A stretch of DNA of 64,000 bases, taken from contig JAGTQB010000001.1 in the NCBI GenBank assembly GCA_018396995.1, positions 1-64,000 on the forward strand, read 5' to 3'. Both the position numbers and the translations under genes were made by a program. The DNA comes from Candidatus Bathyarchaeota archaeon (GTDB lineage: Archaea; Thermoproteota; Bathyarchaeia; Bathyarchaeales; DTEX01). Below, one piece after another: positions 54,710 through 63,035 of the stretch. The notes below the pieces were generated by a model. The model saw only the letters and a program-made list of their open reading frames with translations, searched no databases and was not told where the DNA came from. How positions within the stretch are numbered: position 1 is the stretch's first letter; each line of letters starts with the position of its first letter.

Positions 54710-56803
54710 CTAGCCTAAAGCCTCCTCCACTATTATGCTTCTACCCTCCCTTTTATCAACTCTTATAACATAGTCCGCCTTTTCCGCAAAGGCTTCACTA
54801 TGCGTCACCGCTATGATCTGCTCAATGCTCTTTAGGCGCGAGAGCATCTCAGCTAACTTATCTATTGATCCATCTTCCCTGCCAAGACTCTCTGTCGGCT
54901 CGTCAAGTATAAGTATGCTGAGACCTCTCCCGGATTTGAGGTGCATGATTATCTGGCCTACGCCAAGCCTGTATGCGATGGCTAGGAAAGTTCTCTCGCC
55001 GCCAGATAGGTTATGCGCGCCCCTCTCATACCCTTCCTCGCCCCTCATTATTGGCGTATAACTTTCATCTATGCTGACCGATAAGGGCGGCTTTTCGGGT
55101 CCCATGAGCTCATCAAGTATCTGCTGTACGAGCTTCTCAAGGTACTTCACAAAGTCGCTGCGGATTCTTGGCTGTATGCTCCTATAGGCTGTTCTAGCCT
55201 CCTCAATGAAAGTGAGAATCCTCTTAACCTTCTCTAAGCGCTCCATCTTCTTTTGAGCCATGTCTAGCCGCCACTTAAGATTATTCAACCTATTTACTAT
55301 CTCGCTCCTCTGAGTCTCTAGGATCTGAACCCTGGACTTTATGTTTGAGTACTCCTCGAAGGCCTCATTATAGCGCTTCTGCGCCTCCTCAAGCGCGGAG
55401 TAATCGAAGCCCGCTATCATGGATAACGTTTCTTCGAGCTGTCTCCTCACCTCATTAAGCTCTATCTCTTTAACCCTCATCTCCTCGACAATTTTATTGA
55501 GGGCTTTTTTCTCATCCTCAATCTGCCTAACGATCTCCTCTCTCTTAGGAATTATGCTCTGGAGGCTGGAGAATATTGTGAATAAGGTGCTTCTCAGGCG
55601 CTCCAGCTCCTTAGCGTTTTTATCTAGCTCATTTAGTTGTTGCTTATAGTTCGCTATTTCGTCATAGAAGCGCTTCATTAGCCCCTCTTTATATTCGGGT
55701 GGAAGGGGCTGGAGACATAGAGGACACTTATTCTCCATCGCTAAGCTTGATAGGCGTTGGCTAATCCTTTTAATCTCACTTCTGACGCCTTCCTCCTCAC
55801 CCCGTATGCTCGATATCTGCCCAACAATAGCATTAATATATGCCTGTAGACTCTGAAGCGTCATATCTGCCTGAAAACCCAGCTCCGTAAGTCTCCTCCT
55901 AAAGATGCCTTCTTGACTGAGGAGCGTCTCGAGACGGCCCTCAAGCTCACTTATCTTCCGCTTCCTCTCCTTAACATCACTCATAAGTCTCATGTAAACA
56001 TTCTCAAGAGCACTGATTCTAGACTTAAGCTCCATCTCTTTAGCCCTGAGCTCATCACTTCTCCTGCGCAGCTCCATGAGCTCTCCTAATCTGGCAGATG
56101 TCTCCCTTAGTTTAGCCTCGGCTTCCGCAAGTCTCTTTTTGGCATCCTCTATCTCAGCCTCCTTAGTCACAAGCTCCCTCACAGCCTCGTCATATCTCTC
56201 CCTAACCTCCCTAGCGCCAACGACTTCCGGATCCTTAGAGAGGTTCTCCAGCTCACTCTCATACCACTTTTGGATTGATCTAATGTTAGCCCAAGAAGTC
56301 TCGTAATCAGATATCCCGAAGAGCTGATCGAGAACCCTCTGCCTATCACTTGGCGCCATATCTAGTATTTCCTTTAACCTCTCCTGCCTGATCCAAACGA
56401 TGTTTCGAAAGATATCCTTATCGAGTCCAGTAATCGACTTTAGCTGCTCTATTACTGCTTCGTTCTTCGTCTCGGCGATAAGCTTACTCCCCTCAAAGAG
56501 CTTCAGCAATTCTGGATCGTGGCTTATTTTATCTCCTCTCCTCCTAAGACCTCTCCATATAGCATATTCCTTCCCGCCCTCAACAAACTTTAATATAACC
56601 TTCCCGTAATTGGCTCCTTCTCTGAGGAGGTAATCGTAGCTTCTGCCGAGTGGCTCTCCAAATAGGGCGAAGTCTATAGCGTATAATATGCTGGTTTTCC
56701 CAGCCCCAAGTCCGCCGACAAGACAATTAAAGCCTTTGGAGAACCTCACAGTGGTCTTAACATGTGACCTAATATTCTCTATTATAACGCTTTCTATTCT
56801 CAT
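54710..56803 (-). CDS. rad50: Rad50 DNA repair ATPase
   Basis: A 697-aa SMC-like ATPase. Walker A GGLGAGKTS, long coiled coil with zinc hook CPLC near residue 360, signature LSGGERTFLAIAYR, and Walker B ILILDEPTESLG. With Mre11 it processes DNA ends at double-strand breaks. The arms are short (about 190 residues each), as is usual in archaea. It overlaps mre11 by one base. NurA and HerA, often linked in archaea, are not here. Confidence 0.95.
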   Translation of the reverse strand: MRIESVIIENIRSHVKTTVRFSKGFNCLVGGLGAGKTSILYAIDFALFGEPLGRSYDYLLREGANYGKVILKFVEGGKEYAIWRGLRRRGDKISHDPELLKLFEGSKLIAETKNEAVIEQLKSITGLDKDIFRNIVWIRQERLKEILDMAPSDRQRVLDQLFGISDYETSWANIRSIQKWYESELENLSKDPEVVGAREVRERYDEAVRELVTKEAEIEDAKKRLAEAEAKLRETSARLGELMELRRRSDELRAKEMELKSRISALENVYMRLMSDVKERKRKISELEGRLETLLSQEGIFRRRLTELGFQADMTLQSLQAYINAIVGQISSIRGEEEGVRSEIKRISQRLSSLAMENKCPLCLQPLPPEYKEGLMKRFYDEIANYKQQLNELDKNAKELERLRSTLFTIFSSLQSIIPKREEIVRQIEDEKKALNKIVEEMRVKEIELNEVRRQLEETLSMIAGFDYSALEEAQKRYNEAFEEYSNIKSRVQILETQRSEIVNRLNNLKWRLDMAQKKMERLEKVKRILTFIEEARTAYRSIQPRIRSDFVKYLEKLVQQILDELMGPEKPPLSVSIDESYTPIMRGEEGYERGAHNLSGGERTFLAIAYRLGVGQIIMHLKSGRGLSILILDEPTESLGREDGSIDKLAEMLSRLKSIEQIIAVTHSEAFAEKADYVIRVDKREGRSIIVEEALG

Positions 56804-58014
56804 TAGAATAGTTCCTCCAGAATCTTCCTGACCTTGCCCTCATCATCTCTAACAAGATATTGAATCAAGTCTATGGCTGCACGTGCTCTCTTCTCAGCCT
56901 CTTCACGACTATAATTGCGCTGTATGAAAAACTGTAGGAAATACTCGTAAGATTTTGTTCTCAAATCTTTCATGCCAGCATTGAAGATACCCTTTATGAT
57001 TTCCTCGGAGATTTCGGTCTCCCTCAAAAACACAATTGGGTGCACTATGAGGGCCTTCTCAGCCGCACTCCTAATTCTAGCCAAGTCAATCTCCTTCTTA
57101 GATGCCCCTACTGGGAGGACCCCCTTTAAGACAGGAACTATAACCGCCCCAGCCTCATCAGCCTCCCTCACAGTCTTCACCGCAGCCTCAACTATATCCT
57201 TTGGATGGAGCCCACTGTAATCCCTCTCTATAACCTTAAACTTGCGTGTTCTTTCGAGCTTTATATAATTTAAATTGACTTCCATGTCTCGGCTGACTTC
57301 GACATAGTAGAAGCCCTTCATGAAGGCTGCGTCTTCATAGCTCACGTTCTCCGTTGAGCCGCTGTAGGCCACGATGCCGCCCCTTAACCTGAAATGGATT
57401 GGTGCGTGTATGTGTCCACCAGCATAATAGTTAAAGCCGTCTGGAATCAGGTTTGGGCTGGCATCCGCCGCAGCCCTGGGAAAGACACTACTTATTTCTG
57501 AAGTATCTAAAGCCATGTGAAAGACAAATATATTAAATTTGTCTTTTCGGGGTGCGGGTTTTTTGAGACTATAAAAGCCTGATATCCTCTCTTCAAACCT
57601 CTCCCTCGTCCTAAAGTTTGGTATGCCGTAAACATAACAGTAATCATTCTCCCAACATGCACCATCATGTCTTGGAAGGTAACATATTAAGCCAGCAGTA
57701 TCAAGTGGATTGAGTATAGTTCCAGTCACAACGTTCGGCGCATGATCATGCGATCCATCAACAACTAGAACTGGAATATTTGCCTCCTTTAGCCTCCTAA
57801 AGTTCCTAACAGCCCTTTCCAGAGTTATGTTTGATGGTCTAGCGTGGTGGAATAGATCTCCAGCAATTATCACGAAATCAGGCCTAAGTTCCAGAACCTT
57901 CTCAACAACTTCGGAGAATGCGTTATCGAAGTCGTCTCGTCTCTCGCTGAGATTATACTGCTCATATCCGAGGTGGGTATCAGCCACATGTATAAAGGCA
58001 AAGCCACTGCTCAA
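56803..58014 (-). CDS. mre11: Mre11 nuclease
   Basis: A 403-aa metallophosphoesterase. Motifs: VADTHLGYEQY, IIAGDLFHHARPSN, VDGSHDH, and GGHIHAPIHF; the C-terminal cap follows. It pairs with Rad50 for break-end resection. The usual GNHD motif appears as GSHD, a conservative change that keeps the catalytic His. First gene of the mre11-rad50-marker 8 series; divergent from the tautomerase and SMC operon. Confidence 0.93.
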   Translation of the reverse strand: MSSGFAFIHVADTHLGYEQYNLSERRDDFDNAFSEVVEKVLELRPDFVIIAGDLFHHARPSNITLERAVRNFRRLKEANIPVLVVDGSHDHAPNVVTGTILNPLDTAGLICYLPRHDGACWENDYCYVYGIPNFRTRERFEERISGFYSLKKPAPRKDKFNIFVFHMALDTSEISSVFPRAAADASPNLIPDGFNYYAGGHIHAPIHFRLRGGIVAYSGSTENVSYEDAAFMKGFYYVEVSRDMEVNLNYIKLERTRKFKVIERDYSGLHPKDIVEAAVKTVREADEAGAVIVPVLKGVLPVGASKKEIDLARIRSAAEKALIVHPIVFLRETEISEEIIKGIFNAGMKDLRTKSYEYFLQFFIQRNYSREEAEKRARAAIDLIQYLVRDDEGKVRKILEELF

Positions 58015-58225
58015 ACTAAATCAGCACCAATACTTTATAGAAGGGGGACAAGATAATTAAGTTTAGAGCCAGTTAAGAGAAAAAGCTGGTGAAGATTAGA
58101 GCCAATACTATTAAATAATATTCCCCAATTATCAAAAATATACAAAATTTACAGCCACTTTATGGGGAAATTTTCTATGTTTATTCCAAAAAATTCTTAA
58201 GGCAAATTTAAGATAAATCTTAGTT

Positions 58226-58429
58226 ATGCCAATAGTTCACGTATATGTTTGGAGGGGCTTCTCTAGCGAAGCAAAGAGGAAGGTCATATCCGGTGTAACT
58301 AAGGTTTTCATTGAGTTAGGTATACCAGCGGAGGCCGTAGAGGTTCTGATACACGAGGTTCCTAAAGAAGATTGGGGAGTTGGCGGTGAGCCGGCTAGCG
58401 AGAGACTTAAACACGTCCAGCCGCCATGA
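58226..58429 (+). CDS. 4-oxalocrotonate tautomerase-family protein
   Basis: A 67-aa protein. Pro2 follows the initiator Met (MPIVHVYVWRG), which becomes the N-terminal catalytic proline after Met removal. The pattern SSEAKRKVISGVTKVFIELGIPAEAVEVLIHEV with KEDWGVGG fits the small tautomerase subunit (hexamer). It lies alone between mre11 and the SMC operon. Substrate unknown. Confidence 0.85.
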   Translation: MPIVHVYVWRGFSSEAKRKVISGVTKVFIELGIPAEAVEVLIHEVPKEDWGVGGEPASERLKHVQPP

Positions 58430-58541
58430 TAGCTCCCAGAGCATAACCACGCCTATAATGCAACGTCAGAAGTGGGTATTCTAATTCCACAATAATCTTA
58501 CATATATCCTAACCAACCTTTTAGTAGCATACCTGTAAAAT

Positions 58542-58551
58542 AGCCTTAAAT
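58542..58551 (+). promoter_or_regulatory. TATA-like element before the SMC operon
   Basis: GCCTTAAATG lies 36-45 nt upstream of ATG 58587, preceded by A-rich GTAAAATA. Transcription would begin near 58575, giving a very short leader with weak purines (GAGAGCGAG). Fit by eye only. Confidence 0.4.
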
Positions 58552-58586
58552 GGGGGTTAATCCATTATTCTTCCGAGAGAGCGAGA

Positions 58587-60620
58587 ATGCTGATAACAGA
58601 AGTGATATTAGAGAACTTTATGTCATATGAGTATGCTAGGATACCCCTTAAACCTGGCGTTAATATAATCTGTGGCCCTAATGGCGCTGGCAAATCATCT
58701 ATTCTCCTTGGAATATCAGTTGCATTGAGCCAATCCTATACTGAGCGCTCTAAAAGGCTCAGCGACCTAATAAGGTGGGGGAAGGATGTTGGTCGCGTAA
58801 CTTTGGTCTTGAATAACGCTAAGGTTAAGGGTAAGCGCCCAGTCCCAAAGATAAATAAGGATCAGATTTATTTGACTAGGGTTTTGAGGCGTGACGGCAA
58901 ATACTGGTTTGAAATCGATAATGCTGTGGCAAGTAAAGCGGATGTTTTAAGGCTCCTATCGCGTTTTAACGTTGATCCAGAGAATATGCTGATAATAATG
59001 CATCAGGATATGATTGAACAGTTTATTCTGCTCTCGCCGCAAGAGAAGCTTAGGCTCATTGAGTCAGCCACTGGTCTAGAGGCTTATCGCAGAAATGTTC
59101 TAGAAGCGCAGAGTAAGCTGAGCCGCGTATTAAGCGAGGAAGAGTCCCTAAGGAAGATGCTTGAGTCGATTGAGCAAACCCTCAATTACTGGCGTGAGCA
59201 ATATGACCGGTACCAGGAAAAGAAACAGTTGATTTTAAAGAGGCGCTTTTTAGAGCGTGAGCTGGCGTGGGCTGAGGTTGTTAGGAGGGAGGATGAGGTT
59301 GAAAAGCTGAAGAGGGAGGTTGAGGCTAAAAAGGCGGAGATAAATGCTCTTGAATCCTTAATTAGTGAGTTGGAAGATAAAACTGCTCTCCTTAAAAGTG
59401 AGGTTGCGAATCTAAAGGAGAAGAGGGGCTCTCTCCTAGAGGAGATAATATCTCTTGAGAGGGAAAGGGCTAAATATATGGTTGATATCTCAAGGAGCGG
59501 CGAAATATTAAGTAGCCTGGAAGACCTTCTCATGCACGCGGAGAAAGACCTCACAGACCTTTTAAGAAGCATTTCAAAGCCCGAAGTAAGCGTTAACTTC
59601 CACTCATGGAGCACTGTAAAAGATGATCTCGTTAGGACTGTAGGCGATTTTGAGAGGAGACTCAATGCCATCAGATCCAAAATCGGTGAGATTAAGGATT
59701 TAATGGAGATCAGCGATGTTAAGCTCGCCAATATTGAAGTTAGGCTCCTAGACATTAAGGATGAGATGCGAAGAGCTGAGGAGGAGATAGATAGATTAAC
59801 TGATACGCTCGTTGACAATAAGGTTGACTTGGCTATCCTCAATTATAAGAGGGAAACATTATTAGGTGAAATAAATTCCCTAGATAAGAAATTAGATTAT
59901 ATGCTCTTCAGCCTTAATGAAGCTGTTAAGAGGGCTGAGGAGAAGGGTGCACGCGTAGCAACTACACGGAGCCCAAACGAGATTATAGAGGAGATCAGGG
60001 TTATAGATGGGCGGCTAATGGCCATGACAGATATTTCGGAGGAGGTAGAGAGAATGTATGAATCATACTCTAAGCTTTACTTTGAATTAAAGGAGAGAGC
60101 TAAGATTGCGGCCGAGAATAAAGAGAAGACTTTGGGGGAGATTAAGGCTCGTATGGAAAAATGGAGGATGGTTATCAAGGATTTATTAAGGAGTGTTGAT
60201 GCCGAGTACCAGAACATTCTCTCAAAGATTGCCGGAGTCGGCTTTGTTCGCCTAATCAACGAGGACGATATTGAGGAGGCTGGAATAGAGATTCACGTAG
60301 GGTTCAGGGGGTCCCAGCCGATACCATTAAACATTTACTCGCAGAGTGGAGGCGAGAGGAGCGCGGCGACAATGGCATTTCTCTTAGCTCTTCAGAAGCA
60401 TATAAAATCTCCATTCAGGGCAATAGATGAATATGATGTGCACATGGATCCGAGGAATCGTGAAGTCTTTGCAAATCTTATAATATCAGCTATCGGTGAT
60501 GAAAGTTCACAATACTTAGTAATAACGCCGAACCAAATGTTCTTTGAGGGAAAAAATGTTCATGTTATTGTTGTTCAAAATATTGAGGGTAAATCACTTA
60601 TAAGGGAGGTTACTCAATGA
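58587..60620 (+). CDS. Short SMC ATPase with SMC5/6-type heads
   Basis: A 677-aa SMC protein. Head N: GPNGAGKSS at 30-38 and Q-loop MHQD at 138-141, with LSPQEKLRLIESATGLEAYR after it, as in SMC5/6. Coiled coil about 165-330 and 345-540, joined near 331-342 (KPEVSVNFHSW) without a recognisable hinge and with no zinc hook (the only Cys is 29). Head C: signature SQSGGERSAATMAFLLALQ at 585-603 and Walker B FRAIDEYDVHMDP at 610-622. The S-P-F-R-x-x-DE-x-D-V-x-M-D form is characteristic of SMC5/6, not of Rad50 or canonical SMC. It leads a three-gene operon; the next gene overlaps by 4 nt. Confidence 0.88.
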   Translation: MLITEVILENFMSYEYARIPLKPGVNIICGPNGAGKSSILLGISVALSQSYTERSKRLSDLIRWGKDVGRVTLVLNNAKVKGKRPVPKINKDQIYLTRVLRRDGKYWFEIDNAVASKADVLRLLSRFNVDPENMLIIMHQDMIEQFILLSPQEKLRLIESATGLEAYRRNVLEAQSKLSRVLSEEESLRKMLESIEQTLNYWREQYDRYQEKKQLILKRRFLERELAWAEVVRREDEVEKLKREVEAKKAEINALESLISELEDKTALLKSEVANLKEKRGSLLEEIISLERERAKYMVDISRSGEILSSLEDLLMHAEKDLTDLLRSISKPEVSVNFHSWSTVKDDLVRTVGDFERRLNAIRSKIGEIKDLMEISDVKLANIEVRLLDIKDEMRRAEEEIDRLTDTLVDNKVDLAILNYKRETLLGEINSLDKKLDYMLFSLNEAVKRAEEKGARVATTRSPNEIIEEIRVIDGRLMAMTDISEEVERMYESYSKLYFELKERAKIAAENKEKTLGEIKARMEKWRMVIKDLLRSVDAEYQNILSKIAGVGFVRLINEDDIEEAGIEIHVGFRGSQPIPLNIYSQSGGERSAATMAFLLALQKHIKSPFRAIDEYDVHMDPRNREVFANLIISAIGDESSQYLVITPNQMFFEGKNVHVIVVQNIEGKSLIREVTQ

Positions 60621-61477
60621 CGTCAGAAGCGAGTAGTATGTCTAAGAAGGATATTATAGCCGCTCGCGAAGAGCTTTTACGGATAATTAACCTCTGTAAA
60701 TCTATTGAGCTCAAGGGCTTAGATCCTTATTCAGTTGATGTTGAAGATCTCATCAAAGTTATTAAGAGTTACTTTCCTATGTGGAGGGAGAATGAGGATC
60801 TTTGTTTAGACGCGGAAGCTCTTAATCACATAGCATCTGTAGTTAAAATGCAGAGTGAGTGGGTTAAGAAGAGGGCTACTAAACTTTATCGAGATCCCCT
60901 CCTAATAGAAGAAAAGATTCGTAGTTTGCCGGCGGATGAAATTGCTGAAATATTTCTCAGGGCGTGGCGTCCAATAGTTGAGCTTGAGCAACTGACAATG
61001 AGATGTTTCCGTGAGGCGCTTAAGTACTGGGGTAACCTACTCCCGCTTAGCGAGAGGTGGAAGAAAACCAGCTACATTATGACTGAACCAGAGGCTATAC
61101 GGAGAGAAGATGCTATTAAGGAAGGAGTGTTGGCAGACGAGTCCTTTATGTCCGATCTGGAGAGGATTTGGCTTGAACTAAAGAACTCTTTTCTTAAAGG
61201 CGGAAAGATTAAGTACTGGAACTTTATCAATTCAGATACTTTCGAAGAGACTATCAGAAGAGCTTACTTAACCAGTTTTCTTATAACTTATGGTTATGCA
61301 AGGCTTGAAATAAACCCCCTTGAGGACGAAATATTTATATTGCCAAACGATAAGCTTGCACGGCCCCCAGAGAGCGAAGTTATATCCTTCCCAATAGCCA
61401 TAAGCTTTGAAGAGTGGGTGAAATGGAGGGAAAAGCAAGAAGCGGAGAGAGAAAAGCATACCATGCTACAAAAATAA
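60617..61477 (+). CDS. Nse4-like kleisin (probable SMC partner)
   Basis: A 286-aa protein. Residues 10-160 are mainly helical. The C-terminal 85 residues resemble the Nse4 C-terminal winged helix: KYWNFINSDTFEETIRRAYL parallels the F-V-x-N-P-x-S-F-x-Q-T-V-E-N-L-F pattern, then TSFLITYGYARLEI parallels S-F-L-V-K-D-G, and ISFPIAISFEEW parallels the final S-L-x-x-x-x-W. Kleisins bridge the two SMC heads. It overlaps the SMC gene by 4 nt and the KITE-like gene by 55 nt. Family assignment is by eye and needs a profile search. Confidence 0.7.
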   Translation: MTSEASSMSKKDIIAAREELLRIINLCKSIELKGLDPYSVDVEDLIKVIKSYFPMWRENEDLCLDAEALNHIASVVKMQSEWVKKRATKLYRDPLLIEEKIRSLPADEIAEIFLRAWRPIVELEQLTMRCFREALKYWGNLLPLSERWKKTSYIMTEPEAIRREDAIKEGVLADESFMSDLERIWLELKNSFLKGGKIKYWNFINSDTFEETIRRAYLTSFLITYGYARLEINPLEDEIFILPNDKLARPPESEVISFPIAISFEEWVKWREKQEAEREKHTMLQK

Positions 61478-62007
61478 GAAAGGCTGCACAACTGCTCTTT
61501 TACAAGAGACACTCCATCCCAGGAGCGAGGGGATGGGAGCTTAAAAAGAAGATAGGCTCAGATTATCTAAAGGTCATAAACCTATTAAATGAATACTTAG
61601 CAAAGATAGGGCTCACAATTAAAACCGTCTTTGAGGAGGAGACTAACCCACCAGAGAACCCGTCAAATGAGCAGTATGATAAGGCAAGGTTTTACATTAC
61701 ATTAAAGGATGAGGTAAACGTTGAAGATGCTAAGATGATGGGCTGGCGAATAGATGACCTAGCGGCACTATGCGCCTCAATAGCATTCATAATCTCTAGG
61801 GGCGGGAAGGCTCCAAGAAAAGAACTAGAAGATTTATTAAGGGCTAAGATTCCAGAGTGGCGTGTTGAAACAAGCATTAATAAGTTTGTGAGGATGGGTT
61901 ATCTGATTGAGGATGAGGATGAAATGATATATATAGGGTGGAGAACAAGGGCTGAAGTTGACCAAAAGAAGCTGTTAGACTTATTGCTCGAAGCCGAAGG
62001 CAAATGA
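61423..62007 (+). CDS. MAGE/Nse3-like tandem winged-helix (KITE) protein
   Basis: A roughly 194-aa protein with two winged-helix halves. The second half is strikingly like MAGE domains: DDLAALCASIAFIISRGGKAPRKELEDLL parallels L-L-x-x-I-L-x-x-I-F-x-x-G-x-x-A-P-E-E-x-x-W-x-x-L, then FVRMGYLIEDEDE, and IGWRTRAEVDQKKLLDLLLEA parallels W-G-P-R-A-x-x-E. Nse3 and Nse1 bind the Nse4 kleisin and DNA. The frame is open from GTG 61414; ATG 61423 is chosen. It overlaps the kleisin-like gene and closes the operon. Confidence 0.7.
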   Translation: MEGKARSGERKAYHATKIRKAAQLLFYKRHSIPGARGWELKKKIGSDYLKVINLLNEYLAKIGLTIKTVFEEETNPPENPSNEQYDKARFYITLKDEVNVEDAKMMGWRIDDLAALCASIAFIISRGGKAPRKELEDLLRAKIPEWRVETSINKFVRMGYLIEDEDEMIYIGWRTRAEVDQKKLLDLLLEAEGK

Positions 62008-62033
62008 CTTGAAAACTAGCATTATTAATTTAG

Positions 62034-62195
62034 TCCCTGATTTTCAAAGGATATTTTCATAGAAGACTAGACTATGTTTACTGGAGAGCGGGAACTGAGA
62101 TGGATCAAAAGAAGATAATAAACCTGTTGCTTAAAGCCAAAAGCTTAGAGCTAAAAATCAATTTAATCTATTTAAGAAATCAAGATTTTATATAA
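62034..62195 (+). pseudogene. Partial duplicate of the MAGE/Nse3-like gene 3' end
   Basis: Translating from 62034 gives KGYFHRRLDYVYWRAGTEMD followed by QKKIINLLLKAKS. This aligns with the end of the preceding gene (MGYLIEDEDEMIYIGWRTRAEVD, QKKLLDLLLEAEG) at about half its residues. A stop lies immediately upstream and no start codon fits, so it is a leftover of a tandem duplication. It runs on to TAA at 62193. Confidence 0.7.
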
Positions 62196-62211
62196 AATAT
62201 GATATATTAAA

Positions 62212-62523
62212 TTGAAAAGTGTTTCCTTTTTTTCTAAAAAAGGATTACTCAAAGCATTTATAATGGCAAGAGAAATCATATTTAAAGCAACTTGGCTAGG
62301 ATTTAAATTGATAGATGAGATTTGCGAAAAAATATGTTCTATGGCTCGTGACTGGGTGGGCATAGACGTAATATTAGACGTTTTAAGAGGGTTTTCCTTG
62401 ACTGACGAGGAGGCAAAGATCATCTTTAATTTTTTAGTAAAGTATTTTTTGGAAATGGATGAACGTGGAGAAAAAGTTAAAGCAAAAGAGGAATTCTATA
62501 ACTTATATAAGGAAGGTGATTAA
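62212..62523 (+). CDS. Hypothetical small helical protein, 103 aa
   Basis: A 103-aa protein, nearly all helical and charged, with two Cys in ICEKICSM. I do not recognise it. TTG 62212 is 16 nt after the duplicate fragment, and a TATATAAAATATGATATATT stretch at 62189-62208 could be its promoter. The C-terminal LTDEEAKIIFNFLVKYFLEMDERGEKV may be a helical hairpin. It might be an added member of the SMC locus or an unrelated insertion. Confidence 0.5.
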   Translation: MKSVSFFSKKGLLKAFIMAREIIFKATWLGFKLIDEICEKICSMARDWVGIDVILDVLRGFSLTDEEAKIIFNFLVKYFLEMDERGEKVKAKEEFYNLYKEGD

Positions 62524-62529
62524 CACTAT

Positions 62530-62645
62530 TTAAAGCCGCATTTTATCCAAAATGCTCTTAATTCTCCTATAATCCTCTAGAAACTCCTTACCTTTATCAG
62601 TTGTTTTAAATATTTCTGTGTTATTATCTTGCTTTAAATTACTGA
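62530..62645 (-). pseudogene. C-terminal fragment of an archaeal winged-helix regulator
   Basis: The minus-strand frame ends LLSNLKQDNNTEIFKTTDKGKEFLEDYRRIKSIL, which matches the end of small archaeal winged-helix (HTH_45-type) proteins, where a strand-loop-strand and T-x-K-G-x-x-F-L-x-x-Y close the domain. Beyond 62645 the same frame is only the antisense of the adjoining secreted-protein remnant. The DNA-binding half is gone. Confidence 0.55.
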
Positions 62646-62975
62646 GTAAACCTAGCGGTTTATTGGGATAACACATGCACAAATCCAGTAACAGCAATAG
62701 ACTGGGGGACAATTCGCCCTGGTGAATCAATGCCACTTGAGATATTTATAAAGAATACAGGGAATGTTCCAATAACGCTGTCATTATCAACGGAAGGTTG
62801 GGACCCCTCTAACGCTGGAAGTTACATAACTTTAACATGGGATTATATAAGTGGGACAAAAGTTCAGCCGGGCAGCGTCTTAAAAGTAACCTTAAAGTTA
62901 ACGGTTTCAAGCAGCGTTCAAGGAATAACAAGCTTCAGCTTTAACATTGTCATAACTGGGACAGAGAGCCCGTAG
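62646..62975 (+). pseudogene. 5'-truncated copy of a small secreted beta-domain protein
   Basis: Read from 62646 the frame gives VYWDNTCTNPVTAIDWGTIR, then KNTGNVPITLSLSTEGW and SFNIVITG. This aligns along its length with the intact gene at 63036-63476 (VYSDKSCRNVLTSIDWGIIR, KNTGNVIVRLSLSTENW, SFDIVITG). It has no signal peptide and a TGA directly upstream. The junction with the winged-helix fragment near 62645 marks the break point. An internal ATG at 62730 could still make a shortened product. Confidence 0.7.
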
Positions 62976-63035
62976 ATTACATAGGATTTCAATGGGTTAT
63001 CCCTCCAGCGTTAAAGAAATCGTGCTGGTGGGATT

